Source of the DNA: Gyromitra esculenta
Lineage: Eukaryota > Ascomycota > Pezizomycetes > Pezizales > Discinaceae
DNA length: 64,000 bases
Direction of reading: 5' to 3'
Assembly: GCA_038503075.1 (NCBI GenBank)
Contig: JBCAML010000008.1
Span: 1,922,001-1,986,000 of the forward strand
Shown one piece after another: positions 23,345-35,259 of this stretch (within the stretch, counting starts at the first letter, position 1; each line of letters begins with the position of its first letter). The notes under the pieces are model-generated. The model was not told where the DNA came from and made no database searches. It was given only the letters and a program-made list of their open reading frames with translations. A program made the position numbers and the translations under genes.

Positions 23345-26192
23345 TACACTCACCAGCCGATCGTGATCTAGGAATGACATCTTCCCTCCTGCCATAGAAG
23401 TGGCTCGGATACCCTGTCTTAACCAAACTGGGAGAAATCTGACCAACAGTATTGCTTTAAACGAACAGTGCACATGCAAGTTATCATTATATACTTATTA
23501 GAGATTAGTTAAAATCCTTATTATAGTGGATAGCTAATGGTATCACAATTGCAAGTGGCTCTACTACATCAAGTGTATCTCACAAAACTAGTCAAGTGAT
23601 TGGCGTCTACTGTCTTTGGCCGCTGCCCATGCGAAGTGATTTACATGTCAAGTATGTTCAAATAAACTTCATAGGACAGGCACGAGCGTATACGCACCTG
23701 TCTTAAGTTGGAGGTTATTCTTCAGATGTAAAGAGGATTTATTCCCGTTAGTTTATTTTATTCACTAAGCCTAATCGTTTCTTGTAAATTTTGGCTAAAT
23801 TGGATTCGCAGCCCTGAGTGGACTTTTAGTCTTGGTCCATCTGTGGGTGTGTTTTATTTTGGTAGTTATTCTATCATTCGTTGTGTGTCGTGTTTCTGCG
23901 TTACTTCCTGGTCTATCATTAATTTATTTAGTACTTATCATTATATTCATTACTCTAGTGCACTAAGTAACAAGTTGGGGGTCTATTCTGAGGCACACTG
24001 GCACGATAACAGCACCGGAAAAAGGGGTAGAATTAGTACGGTATCCATACATTACTCCTATAAATGTGAGAGTAGATCGGTAGTGCTACGGAGCTTTCGG
24101 AGCTAATATATACGGTAGTCATCCTGGTTTACTCCTGCATCCCTTAACAATACGGTATTAAAAACACTCTGCTTTCCTGTACTGTACTTGTATGGATAAA
24201 CGTATTAGTTAGAAATAATTCTGGTTAGTAGGCCCAGGTGAGCTTAAACTAGTTGGCGTTAGCACGGGCGTCTATCCACTGGAGGCTGTGAATGGGAGGC
24301 TGTGAATGTTTTGGTGAGGGGAATCCTGCTGTGACGTTATGTAGGTTCGGTTCACCTGTTAGACTTTTCTTTTCCAGCAAGCAGGTGTGCAGGTGCATAA
24401 TCTGTATATAAACGCTGATGAGTTTTTGTTTGTAGCGTGACGTGACTTTCGACAGGCGTCTTGAATAATTAATATTATTCTATTATACGGTGATGCATTT
24501 TTGTGTGAATTCAGTACTTAAGTTGATACCAAGCTTAAGGGGCGATGGAGGTGTGAGTGTAGAGTGGATGAGTCAAAGAATTAAAACCGCCTTTCTGAAG
24601 GTACGGCGCTGTTTGAGACTGTATCTATCTTGGAAAAGAGTAAGAAGGGATTTTGGCTGAACAGCATGGTTTCATTGAAAGTTAGGTTTTAGACTTTGGA
24701 TATTGTTTTATTTTTTTGCGAGTTTTAGTTTTCTTTTCGGACTTCTTAAGAGTACCATAACCTCCAGGCTGAATGTGCCTAATGAATAAACAGCAACAGG
24801 CAGGAGCGAGGTCACAATATATCACTCGAATTTTTATGCCATGGTAGTCGGATATTTTTTTTGTTTGTTTAACTCATAAATTTTAACTGGCACTCAAGCC
24901 ATGACAATACAGAAACACTTTTAATATCTAACCCCTCATAACTCATATCCCATCTTCTTGGTTACATAGTCCAAAGTTCACCGCTTTCCTCCTCGTTTTC
25001 TGATCCACTAGCTAACTTAAATGGGAATAAAACCAAAACCAAGACCAAAACCAAAAACACAACTAGACTCGCTCTCAGACTATACTAGTCAAAAGCTTAA
25101 ACCAAATTTAATCCCGAATAAACGAATAAAACAACATAGAAAATTTAACTGTTCCTTCATCCCTCTCATTGCCAGTTCAAACCCATCATTCCTCGCTCCC
25201 ACTCCTTCATCCTGCGGCAAATATCCCCATCCTCTATCTAGATCTCTTTCTGCTTCTACTTCTTCCCCTCTCCCCTCTCCTTTCCCTTTGAAGGCACTCC
25301 ACACCTTCAACGCTCCTTGGACTGGCAATCGGAGATAGTAGTTTTTCATCCCTCAATTGGTGTCCGCTTTACATTATAATTCGAAATGAAACCAGCGTAG
25401 TGATGTGCGATGCACAACCCCTAAAGGAGTGGGTATCTTGACTGCAGCCGTGACATGCCTGATCTCAAGAGGAGTGACGAAGTTAGCACTTGTTTTTGGG
25501 GGCAACCTATGGTTAGCTTCCCGACAGGATAACGGATAAGTCCCATTGTTTCCTATTAGTATCTTTGGTTTAGGGTTAATAATAATATTCCCTAAACGGG
25601 GATTAACTAATTCGATCTAGTAGGACGGATTGAGGTTGTGGGTCGCAGTGGATGAGTCCTGCCTAGTACTGCTCGGTTGACCTATTACGGTATTTAAATT
25701 TTGTAAGCGTTTTATCACTACATAAAAGGCTCAGGTGAGTTTTATTGGTAGCGCACGTTCTATTAAGTAAGGGTTTTGCTTGGCAGCATTATTAAATATT
25801 CTCTTGCGTGGCACTTACAAGTCTAGGATTCGTGTGAGAGGCAGGGTATGTAGGCCATCCTTGCAACTGATCACTTGGGTACTTGAAGTTTAGTCTCGAT
25901 TGGAAGATAGCATTTATATAAATTCAGCATATTGGGAGTTCTCTGATTTGCTGGAATAAAAACATATTGAAACGGAAATATACGTGTTTGGTAGTGCCTC
26001 GGGCTCATCGTTGAATCCAGAGAGGCCAGATTCCCACATTAGTGTTTATTGGATGCCTGTCAGGCCCAGGCGTTCTCAACCAGAATTTATCATTATTCAT
26101 TACGTAGTATTCTGACACCCAAGTAAAGAATAAAGAGCAAAACACCATTCGCCACACCTCCAGCGCCCTATTTTAGATGTAAAGCACAACAA

Positions 26193-27179
26193 TCATCCAT
26201 CATAGCTTGTTCTTGAAGCAATAGACAGCGACCGTAACTTCCTCGCCAATGCTCCACGACACATAGTCGAGCTGCCCCCCTCCTCCAGATTATCCACCTC
26301 CCTGCAACCTAGCAACAATCTCACCATGTCATCGTCGTTCTTCCTCAATGCCCAATCAATTGCTGTCTCCTTAGTATCGCTTAATGCTGTTAAACTAGCC
26401 CCCTTTTCCAACAATAGCTTCACTGTCTCTCTCCTCCCCTTCTCAACAGCCCAGTGTAGACTCGTCCCGCCACACTCCCTCTCCTTCACATCTACATCCG
26501 CCCCTCGCTCCAGTAACAGCCGGAAGACGCCCACAACATCTTTGTCGAGGCTCGCATACCGCGCTGTCCATACTAATGCAGTGCGCCCAGTGTGGTCGCC
26601 AATACTTACGTCCGCGTCTCGATCAAGCAGCAGGCGCACGACCGCCTCGTGGCCTTCAAGCGCGGCGATATGGAGCGGCGTCATACCGTATGAGATATCC
26701 TGCATATCAACTTTTGCGCCCCTATCTAGCAACAGACGGACAATAGACCCGTGTCCCTTCAGCGCAGCAAAATGCAGTGCCGCTTTCCCCTGAAATGTAG
26801 TACGTAGATTGGCATCGAATCCTTTGTCAAGGAGTAGCTTCGCCAGCCCCTCATACCCTTTCCATGCAGCCCAATGCAGCGCTGGAAAGGGGATCCACCA
26901 ACCGGCGTCGCGGTCCTGGACCGCGAGGCGGTGGAGGTTGGGGGTGAGGAGTGAGGCAAGACGGCGCGAGGCTTGGAGGAAGGAATTGAGGTCTTTGAGA
27001 TCGAGGTTTTCGGCGATCACCAGCAGGAGCTCGTTGGGGAAGCTCAGGAGGGATGTGGCTGATTTGTTGGAGAGCTGTGAGCTCGAGCTCGAGCTTAAAA
27101 GGGGCTTCTGAGACGCTGGTGATTTTTCAGAGTCGAGCTTACGAGCTATGAACGAGAGGCGGCGGAGATGTGGTACCAT
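26193..27179 (-). CDS. F-box and ankyrin-repeat protein
   Basis: Single exon, 328 residues. An F-box-like segment lies near residues 44-88, starting SFPNELLLVIAENL and running through a conserved SRRLASLLTP stretch. It is followed by about six ankyrin repeats (about 98-300) carrying LHWAA, LHFAALKGH and TPLHIAALEGH signatures. Proteins of this type are candidate substrate receptors of SCF ubiquitin ligases: the F-box would bind Skp1 and the ankyrins a target. That role is inferred. A Ser-rich linker at 29-44 precedes the F-box. Three more F-box/ankyrin genes lie within 14 kb and share the same N-terminal plan, which suggests a local paralogous family. The start at 27179 is the first ATG of the open frame. 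Confidence 0.85.
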   Translation of the reverse strand: MVPHLRRLSFIARKLDSEKSPASQKPLLSSSSSSQLSNKSATSLLSFPNELLLVIAENLDLKDLNSFLQASRRLASLLTPNLHRLAVQDRDAGWWIPFPALHWAAWKGYEGLAKLLLDKGFDANLRTTFQGKAALHFAALKGHGSIVRLLLDRGAKVDMQDISYGMTPLHIAALEGHEAVVRLLLDRDADVSIGDHTGRTALVWTARYASLDKDVVGVFRLLLERGADVDVKERECGGTSLHWAVEKGRRETVKLLLEKGASLTALSDTKETAIDWALRKNDDDMVRLLLGCREVDNLEEGGSSTMCRGALARKLRSLSIASRTSYDG

Positions 27180-28040
27180 CGTGGCGGACTGTCTGTGTAG
27201 AGGAGAGAAAGAAGCTTTGAGTAGAAGAATTGATCTTAGAGGGTTCGCCCGAGCTGGACTTATAAGCTGACACAGCGATTCCGTAACTATGGCGACATTC
27301 CAATAGGGGGTGACAGCTCACCATATCTATTAGCTACTAAGCTACCCCTTAGCAGCAGTAACGTTGCATAAATAATCATTTCTCTCTACGGTTTTACGGT
27401 TTTGGAGTGCCGTGCCGTGTGCGACGTAACACCATCTGCATACCGATTCCCGATTCCCGAACTTTGAGCTGAGCTCGGTTGCGGACTCGGGTGTACTTGT
27501 CTTATCGGAATCCGTCTTATCTTGGGACGGGCGCATCGAATTAGATGTCTACAATAACCTGCACAGGATATGGCGGTGAGATGGGATACCTAGGGGAAAG
27601 TGCTGAGATGATAGCAATGGGGTGTCTAGATGGATAGATAGAGTTGGTAAGGATTGAAACGGGTGAGTGAAACATCATGATCCTCAAGCTCAGCGGCTTC
27701 AGACTCAGGCTCTAAATAGCTAATCTCAGCATTGTAGAAGGTAGAAGTCAATCTTGAATCATCTCTACGGGCATCGATGGCAGAGCTTTGGGCCAATGAG
27801 GGACTTAAGTTATGTTTGTTTCAGTTCCCACACGACATGGTTTCAGAATAGTCGGGGATCGCCGACAATCAATGACAGGAAACGAAACGTTTACAGACTG
27901 ATAAGAATTCGAAGAGTTAATGTACAAAGGTAACAAAGGTATCATACTAGCACGGCAAACGAATGTGAAACCCCGAATCACGAGAGTTGCGAGGAGACAC
28001 AACGACTCCAAGTTAATAGCCGGTATATACGTATACGTAT
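27180..28040. other. Intergenic between two F-box/ankyrin genes
   Basis: 861 bp with no supported gene. It contains the upstream region of the gene ending at 26193 and the 3' flank of the gene ending at 28041. No inverted repeat was noticed. Confidence 0.45.
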
Positions 28041-28817
28041 TCATGATATCATGTTTAATCTGTTCGATGTATTCACGACAGTACCATCGATTTCTTCATG
28101 TAGTCCATACTTTGTTCTCGCGATCTCACCCCATCCAATTCTATCCGCCCACCTCAGTAGACCCTTCCTGCACAAACCACCTCGAACCCTCCCAGTATCT
28201 AAAAATACCTCTACCATAGCTTTATTTTTCATTACCGCTGCATCGCCGAAGGCAGTCTGCCCGTACTCTCCTCGGACGAGAATATTAGCCCCCTTCTCCA
28301 ATAGCAGCCGGACCATCTCCACATTGCCCCCCCACGTCGCCCTGTGAAGCATCGTCGTGCGTGATCTGCTTCGGGCATCAACGTCCGCCCCATGGTCTAG
28401 TAGTATTTGAGCCATATCTACCATCTCGGGGAGACACCAGGTGAGTGGTGTTTGACCATGTTTGTCTTGTGTGTCAATGTAGGCGCCGTGTTCGAGGAGT
28501 AGGCAGACAATCGCTTTGCGTCTATACAGCACCGCACGGTGGAGCGCTGTCAGGCGGAGATTTGAGCCATCTTGGGCATCTATATCGTAGGCGCCCTCTT
28601 TTGAGAGTATGAGGCGGACAAGCGGCTCGTGGCCGTTCATCGATGCCCGTGAGAGAGCGGGGATGCCGCCCTTTTCTTCGAGGGCGAGTCTGTGGAGAAG
28701 TGGTGTCAGGACGAGACTCAAACGACGAGAGCTTCGTAGGAGAGAATTCACATCTTTTGGTTCGAGGGTCTCGGCAATTGTGAGAAGGAGTTCCGCTGGG
28801 AGGATTTGGAGGCCCAT
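28041..28817 (-). CDS. F-box and ankyrin-repeat protein (short)
   Basis: Single exon, 258 residues from the ATG at 28817 (MGLQILPAELL). The F-box-like segment occupies about residues 4-47 and shares the SRRLSLVLTPLLHRLAL pattern with the neighbouring paralogues. About five ankyrin repeats follow at 52-205, with ALHRAVL, TPLTW and MLHRATWGGN signatures. The C-terminal 50 residues lack repeats. It has the same strand and plan as the gene at 26193-27179 but with a shorter N-terminus and fewer repeats. A role as an SCF substrate receptor is inferred from the domain combination only. Confidence 0.83.
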   Translation of the reverse strand: MGLQILPAELLLTIAETLEPKDVNSLLRSSRRLSLVLTPLLHRLALEEKGGIPALSRASMNGHEPLVRLILSKEGAYDIDAQDGSNLRLTALHRAVLYRRKAIVCLLLEHGAYIDTQDKHGQTPLTWCLPEMVDMAQILLDHGADVDARSRSRTTMLHRATWGGNVEMVRLLLEKGANILVRGEYGQTAFGDAAVMKNKAMVEVFLDTGRVRGGLCRKGLLRWADRIGWGEIARTKYGLHEEIDGTVVNTSNRLNMIS

Positions 28818-29607
28818 GATATGCAATTAATTGAATATCCGTGTCGTTGATGCCTGCGCGCGTCAAGGGGCTATTACCGAGGTATGGTATATATGGGAGC
28901 TGGGTGATAGAAACCCTAGTCCTGGCTGATAATTGGTAACAGCCCTCTTGAAGAGTAGTAAGTACTAGGATAATATCGCTAGGCAGATAAAATAATTCCT
29001 AAAGTCACGCCGGAGAGCGGAGGTATAGGCGGAGAGGTCTACCGTCCCAGGTATCCATCGATTCCCTCTAAAGCACGTACGTAGAAGTCTTGCCGGAAAT
29101 CCTGGAGAAAGTTCCCTCGGCGATCGGCTAAGTTTGAACCGGCATATTCATACCAGGGGTGAATCGATCTCCACTTCTCCACACTGTCTGGAGAAGTGTG
29201 GGGATCCTGAGGAATTTCCCTACTGGTAAAAACCATTTGTGGTACAAGTACCGTTAGCTCCGCTGAAGTCACTTGGAATCCGGGCTGGTCCTCGGGTTGT
29301 CTCCGGTAGCCATAGCTTGGTAGAGAAGAGTAGCGAGAACCCTGACTGCTAGGTTGTCATTCACAAGATCCTAATCGATATTTGCGGGAACTAAGTCTAA
29401 GGACACACAGTCTCCGATGGTATTGGCCCGAGTTTTTAGTAGAGTGAAGGGGAGTAGGGTATATCCGAGCCTTGAACCTGTAATTTAAATTGGAGTGATA
29501 ATAGTAGTATATAAGCCACGGAGGGTTGATGTGGTGATTCCACCCCATCAGCAGCTTGCAAGAGACCAATAATTTGAATTGGAACTTCAATACAACTACT
29601 CTTCACA
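28818..29607. other. Intergenic, with an unassigned minus-strand open frame
   Basis: Separates the short F-box/ankyrin gene from the lyase gene. On the minus strand an open frame of about 105 codons runs from about 29356 down to the stop at 29039 (see the separate entry). Otherwise nothing is supported; 29480-29607 should contain the lyase promoter. Confidence 0.4.
29039..29356 (-). other. Unassigned open frame, possible exon or gene relic
   Basis: Open without stops for about 105 codons, with protein-like composition: an SLPSYGYRRQPED segment, then TSREIPQDPHTSPD and a C-terminal EGIDGYLGR. There is no initiator ATG near the 5' end of the frame; the only in-frame Met is about 25 codons in. 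If real it would be the last exon of a longer gene or a decayed fragment. I do not recognise the family. Confidence 0.3.
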
Positions 29608-31019
29608 ATGCTGTTTATTAGATCCTTATCTACATTTGCGCTGTTGGTCTCAGCAGCAGTGGAGGTAAGTGCGCTCTGTACAGGAGGGCCTTCCTTTGAG
29701 CTGCAAAAACGAGCGGTCGTGGAAAAGAAGTTTATTCACCCTGGGTATGTACTGAGCTAGTCTCTCCATCTACAGCTTCTGGAGCCTAGCTGATGGATAG
29801 TACAGAATTCTTCATACGAAAACAGATCTCGACCGTATGAAGGATGCTGTTCAGAAGAAGTGGGACCCATGGTACCCGGCATTCCTCAACTTTTCACAAG
29901 ATATCCGCTCCTCGGCAACCTACAAGATGAAAGGTCCCACAGCGTTCGTTGTTAGGAATAGTACAGGCGCACAACCGGGGAAGATCGAGTTTAGTCATGA
30001 CGGTGTGGCAGCGCTCCAGAATGCATTGATGTGGGTAATTTTGTTTAAAAGAATCAGGTTCGAGGCTATTCAACGGCTAACGGGATTCAATTTTAAGGTA
30101 CTATATCACCGGCGATGAATCGCACGCGGTCAAGTCTACGGAGATTTTGGTCGGGTGGTCGAACAAACTGCAGAAGTTGAATGGATCGGATTCACAGCTG
30201 ACTGCGGGGCTTTATGGGCCGCAGTTTGTTAATGCTGCTGAGATCATCCGTGCATACTACAAGGGCTGGAACAGCACCGAGATCAATAAGTTCAAGTCTA
30301 TGGTCCTGAATGTTCTGTATCCGCATGCAGCGCAGACTTGGCCAACTTCATGGCAGCAGTATCCTTTGTAAGTTGTATTATCCCTAAAGTAATGGTCGAT
30401 TTGACGGTTAACGTGCAACCTGCCCAGCCTTGCGAACTGGGGAACAAGTGCAGAGAAAGCCCTTGTAGCATTTGGCGTGTTCTTGGACAATAGCACAATG
30501 TACTACGAAGGCCTCAACTACTATCTCCACCACGAATGTGCAAATCTAACCAACCAAATCAATTCCTTTGGCCAGAACAGCGAATCCGGACGTGATCAAG
30601 GACATACATCTCTCGGCCTTGGCAACATGGCTGAAATCTCCCAAGTCGCCTGGAACCAAGGCGATACAGAATACTTTGGGCTTTACGAGGACCGCCTTCT
30701 TGTCGGGTATGAGTATACCGCAAAGTACAACTTGGGAAATGACGTTCCCTACGATCCGGGTTTTTATCGTTGTGGCGCCAATCTGGTGGGTGGGCCGTGG
30801 CAGCAGATCTCGAACACCTCCAGGGGTCAATGGTCGCCGGTTTATGAGATTGCCTATGGGCATTACGTTCAGAGGCAGGGCAAGCAGATGCCATGGGTTA
30901 AAGAGCATCTTTCGAAACAGGCATTCGAGTTGACGAACACGGATAATAATATGGGAGATAACCCAGTCTATGGGACGCTAAGATTCAGGCAACTGCAAGG
31001 GAATCTGACGGTCGGGTAA
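29608..31019 (+). CDS. Secreted alginate-lyase-family polysaccharide lyase
   Basis: Four exons at 29608-29744, 29806-30030, 30098-30367 and 30428-31019 (introns 60-67 bp, GTATGT, GTGGGT and GTAAGT donors) give 407 residues. A signal peptide covers about residues 1-22, with a dibasic KR at 34-35 that could be a Kex2-type propeptide site. The body is an all-helical alginate-lyase fold, with ANWG near 213-216 and the family signature ESGRDQGHTSLGLG near 263-276, which contains conserved active-site residues. The family cleaves uronate-containing polysaccharides by beta-elimination; in fungi the real substrate is often unknown, so alginate itself is not assured. Likely extracellular. It stands alone between ankyrin genes on both sides. 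An alternative first acceptor would create an early stop, so the acceptor at 29805 is preferred. Confidence 0.88.
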
Positions 31020-32993
31020 TAAGCTACAACGAAATTAAGGGTGGATCAAATAGATTGTGTGTATTTGTATGCTGTTTACTGTAATTAGTATATAAAAATG
31101 TAAGTGGTTTAGGATTTTGTGTTGTTAGATCATTCTTAGCCGAATAGTCTAAATTTTCTTAGAAGGGCAGAGATTGTCGAGTGATTTTCGTCAGCGATCA
31201 TAAAGAATAAGAGATGCACGTGGAGTTTATCTAAGCACTGATATTGCCTGGTACTCTAATACGGAGTGATGATGACCTTGGGCGGGATTGTAGTAGCGTA
31301 GGGAAGGGTGAAAACATATCAACTTGTAACTTGTCTGGTATTCTTTCCTATTCTAGATCTTATGTAGTTGGTTTATGATGTAGCTAAGGTGTTCTATTGA
31401 CTTAATTTTAGTTTCACTCATTGATTGCTTGCAACTGAGAATTATGATTCTCCTAGGTTTACTCTACTGGCCATCAGTGGCAAGGTATGAAACCCTTTGG
31501 TTTGTATCATTTCTTCGTACTCAGTCGTCGTTATATCTCACGGGTCTGGAAATAATAGGACTGGGTCCTCTTCATTATCTGGTGCCCTTTACTCATGTCG
31601 CCGGACTGCGATTGCTTTCTTATCTAGGAAATAGGTCTGGATCCTTACGCAAATAGGAAGCTTTCCAGCGTGAAACCCAAGTTCTTGGTTACCCCCTCCA
31701 AGACCAACCCATCAAAGCCTGTCTTGCTGGGTGATTTTGATGGTTAGATCTACTCCTATAAAAGGGAAAGCAATAGCAATCCGGTGACATGAGTAGTATT
31801 CGTTCCCGGTCATATGAACCGGAAAACAGGGAAGTGTAGCTTCGTATGCTATGGAAGTGGCTTCGTATAACATGTAGCCTGAGAATGATGTTGGGGCGTA
31901 TAGTCGCATCACTCTGCTTTCTAGTTCATATGACCAGGAACGAGTCGTTAATAAGCTGGGCCTTACGCTCAGGGCTTGACTGTATCACTTACCCTCCCTA
32001 GTTGTGTTGAAACTATTGATATTGCGCTCTAACATAGTACTTAGGGCTCCGCCCCTGTAGATCTTTGACAGTTACTTGCCAAAAAATACAATCAGGCCTT
32101 CGAGTACGAAATGGGTACAAAACAGCGAAAACCGTACCGCAATAGCAGTGCTCTATATATCAACCAGAAATTCATATTTTAAATCTACAGCAAGGTCTAG
32201 ATTAGTTAAACAATAGGTGAACAATCCCAAAATTTGATTGGTTTTTCTCTCAGGGCCAAGAGTCCACTTGGCTTGATTTTCCTGTAATGTGGAATTTTGG
32301 TGTGGTCCTCTGTTGCTATGTACTCTTTGTGTATCTAAAGGCCTGATTACATTTTCTGGCTAGTAGACGGGCTCTGGAAGACCCGGGCTTTGGGAGCTTT
32401 CTATTGGTCAATCTCCTGTATATATAGTGCCTGCTTTGGTTGCATCTCGCTCGGCATCCTAAGCTCAAATAATACTCGATCGTGGCCTAAAACTCTAACA
32501 GATTGCTTGGGGTCTCGTCGTGTGACATAGGTATGTGGTGAATGTATACATCTAACTGTGTCTGGATGAGACATGTTTCACTTGCACTGATCAACAGCTC
32601 GCCAAGGGCTAATATCCCGTACTTATCACCAAAGATGAGCTCTGGTCACGCGATGCTTTAATCTCAGTGCAAATCGGGTTATGGTGTTTTCTGTTTCGCG
32701 AGTCGTTCCTGATCCAGGTCTAGTACCGCGAGGGAAGAACGCAAGCTTATCTCGTGAGCTTGGCAGATTTCAGGTTTTAACTGGGCTGAACTGATCTGCT
32801 CTTGCCGTACAATACTAAGCCAATAGTGTTTGATATCGTGGTTCCCTAACTTACCCGGGGAAAAGCTCGCTCATACCTGTATCTACGCCCCTCTTCCCTT
32901 GATGGCTGCCTCTCGTACCTACAACGCGGTAAACTCGCAGGTTTACAGGTGCAGCTACCTTCAACAAGAATATCAAACCCTTTGCTTTTCGCG
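31020..32993. other. Intergenic with a MITE relic
   Basis: About 2 kb without a supported gene. It contains the diverged hairpin element at 31800-31943. The last 150 bp are the upstream region of the F-box/ankyrin gene at 32994. Confidence 0.5.
31800..31943. mobile_element. MITE-like hairpin element, diverged copy 3
   Basis: 144 bp. Ends TCGTTCCCGGTCATATGAAC and, inverted, TCGTTCCTGGTCATATGAAC. The interior shares GAACCGGAAAACA, GTGTAGCTT and TATGCTA with the elements at 4999 and 23216, so it is an older or sister copy. A flanking TA duplication is not clear. Confidence 0.65.
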
Positions 32994-34007
32994 ATGGGGC
33001 TGAAGCGACAATGCCGGCGCCTCTCGATCATGATACAGAACTGGCGTCAAGCACGACGCTACGACCCTTCTGCGACCTCGCTCCTCAGCCTCCCAAACGA
33101 AGCTCTCCTCCTCGTTGCGGGGAGCCTAGGTCTGGAAGATATCAAATCCCTTCTCCTTGTCAACCGCCGTCTATCCTTCCTCTTAACACCAACGTATCAG
33201 TCTTTAGCCATCAACAAACTCGGTATTATGCACTGGGACGACTTCCCGGGACTACACTGGGCGGCCGCGAGGGGCCACGAGGCACTCGTTAAGCTGCTAT
33301 TGAAAAAAGGCATGGATATCGACATGCGGGCAAAGGCGCATGGAACAACAGCGCTCCATTACTCGGCGATGAATGGCCACGAACTAGTAACCCGACTACT
33401 CCTGAATAGTGGTGCAATAGTCGATGCGCAAGATCACGTGTTTAAAGAAACGGACGGAAAGCAAACTGTGGGAGATCTGCCTGTCAATTTGCATGGGATG
33501 ACGCCGCTCCACTACGCGGCTGTCACAGGAAAGGAGAGTGTTGTACGATTACTTCTGGATGCTGGAGCGAAAATTGAAATACAGGATCAAGTGAACCAAA
33601 GGACACCGCTTATACTTGCAACCTCTAATGATCGGAAAGCTGTTGTCAAGATACTTCTGGAGAGAGGGGCCAATGTCGTCGCCGTTGACCGCTACGGGTG
33701 GAAAGCACTGTCTTATGCGATTTCCGATAGCATAAGTGGCCCGAGGATCAATGGCCCAGGTGGATACCGTAATAGCACAGCACAGCTGTTAGAGGCCGCA
33801 GATAAACGGCGTATTAAGAGGCTTAGCAAGAGGAGAGTGAAATTGGTGGAGCCTGGAAGGGAAGCATCGTTGAACGGTAGAGGTGGGCTAGGGGGTGGGC
33901 TGGAAAGAGTGCAAGAATATTGCGGTGATAGTTATCAACAAGCAGTGGGCGAGTTTTTGAGTTTAGGGAAGGGACCAGTCAGGATGGGGGCCGTGATTAC
34001 AGAGTGA
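32994..34007 (+). CDS. F-box and ankyrin-repeat protein with basic C-terminal tail
   Basis: Single exon, 337 residues from the ATG at 32994. The frame is open slightly further up, but without an ATG. The F-box-like segment is near 29-74 (SLPNEALLLVAGSL, then NRRLSFLLTP). Ankyrin repeats run from about 82 to 270, with LHWAAARGH, ALHYSAMNGH and TPLHYAAVTGK signatures; a spacer of about 20 residues around 145-165 separates repeats. The tail from about 280 is Lys/Arg-rich (KRRIKRLSKRR) and then Gly-rich, which could be a nuclear signal or nucleic-acid contact. Its plan matches the paralogues on the other side of the lyase gene but on the opposite strand. A ubiquitin-ligase receptor role is inferred. 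Confidence 0.84.
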   Translation: MGLKRQCRRLSIMIQNWRQARRYDPSATSLLSLPNEALLLVAGSLGLEDIKSLLLVNRRLSFLLTPTYQSLAINKLGIMHWDDFPGLHWAAARGHEALVKLLLKKGMDIDMRAKAHGTTALHYSAMNGHELVTRLLLNSGAIVDAQDHVFKETDGKQTVGDLPVNLHGMTPLHYAAVTGKESVVRLLLDAGAKIEIQDQVNQRTPLILATSNDRKAVVKILLERGANVVAVDRYGWKALSYAISDSISGPRINGPGGYRNSTAQLLEAADKRRIKRLSKRRVKLVEPGREASLNGRGGLGGGLERVQEYCGDSYQQAVGEFLSLGKGPVRMGAVITE

Positions 34008-35259
34008 GCACTGAGATTATAACGTGGTGCAGCGATGCGCAGCTTTTTCGAGGATGGGGAGAATGTATTCCAGAGGCCAATTCGGTAAGAATTTCCTTAG
34101 CCGACACCTATCTTCCTTTCCGTTAGGAGCAGCATGTCCTCTCTTCCGTGCCCAAAGTTCTTGATCTTCCTCACACAGGTATCTCCATTTATTCATCTTT
34201 GTTATACCTTTGGATCGTCCGGAGGCTCTGTAATCTTTCTGACTGGGATCACATCCAGTCTTCTGTTCATAACTGCATATATTGAGTTTTATTTCCTTGG
34301 ATTTGCTACTCTCATTTATATACATCGTAGTTCCTTTGCTAGTCTGCTCCTTTAAATTCTACTGAACTATTGTTAGTTGGTGGCCAGGCGGGGCCGCCCT
34401 GAGGGATACATGTGTTGGTCTCTTCTTAATTTTTCGCCAGCAATTTATCACTCCCTCTAGAGTTGTAATGCTAAAAGCCCCAGACGATAGTTATAGTATA
34501 GACTGCTGGGTTGCGTCGTTTTTGTCAAATAATTCTCATGCGTTTCAGAAAACTACTCCCTTACTTGAAATATCTATCGTTTACATGCTTACAGCGGCTT
34601 ATAGGTAATTAAAGGGAATTTTAATTCTTAAATTTAAGTTATCGTACTGACATTTGGGCCTGCTTCTGGCTTTGAAGGATGACGAACGATGTGAGCAATT
34701 TTTGCTGTCGAGAAGGGCTGCTCCTGAGGTAGCTTTAGGGCTTAAATATTGATACAAGGGCTTGAAGGCCATTCCAATTACTGCCAGTAGGGCTCCGCCG
34801 CAGTTCGGGGACAGAAGGGGCGTGAGTCCCGTGAAGGTTGAAACACATTGGCCCGTGGCTTTTGTCCAAGCATAGAGGTAGCTGCTTGGTACTGTATAAA
34901 ATGTATTGAGGGTAAGCATTAATTAGGTATGGGGTTTTGCAAGATGTAGGTGGGTTTAGGATACAGCCGTGGGCAACACCCCTATAGCTAGGGATATATT
35001 TGTTTCAGGAGTTTTGTGATGGATGCGGGGGTAATAAACTGAGTGGTAACTACGAATACGCATAATCTCTGGTAGAAAAACGAGGGTAGGCAAATGCCTA
35101 AGAAGCCAATACCACTGCCAAAATCTTTCCGATGAACCCGAAAGACCAATAAAAACTTTAGATCCTAAGTTGCCACAATTCTACAATAATTCTACTGGAG
35201 GCTCATGGTACTGCAATAAAGATTTATTGGTTTAAGTAACTACAGTTAACTATGTATTA

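Larger units (their letters stand above)
17345..26192. other. Gene-free region with microsatellites and MITEs
   Basis: No supported gene in about 8.8 kb. The left part (17.4-20.3 kb) is GC-rich with CTCTG, CTGTCTGCTTGT, CACT and GTGA/GAGA repeats and resembles regulatory or untranslated sequence. The right part is more AT-rich and holds the elements at 22911-23210 and 23216-23344, a hairpin at 22780-22843 and a tRNA-like stretch near 21482-21550. One 82-codon frame at 19456-19704 starts in a reasonable context but shows no recognised features. Confidence 0.5.

Noticed and set aside
26326..26793. 155-codon plus-strand frame
   Set aside because: Antisense shadow of the ankyrin-coding strand of the gene at 26193-27179.
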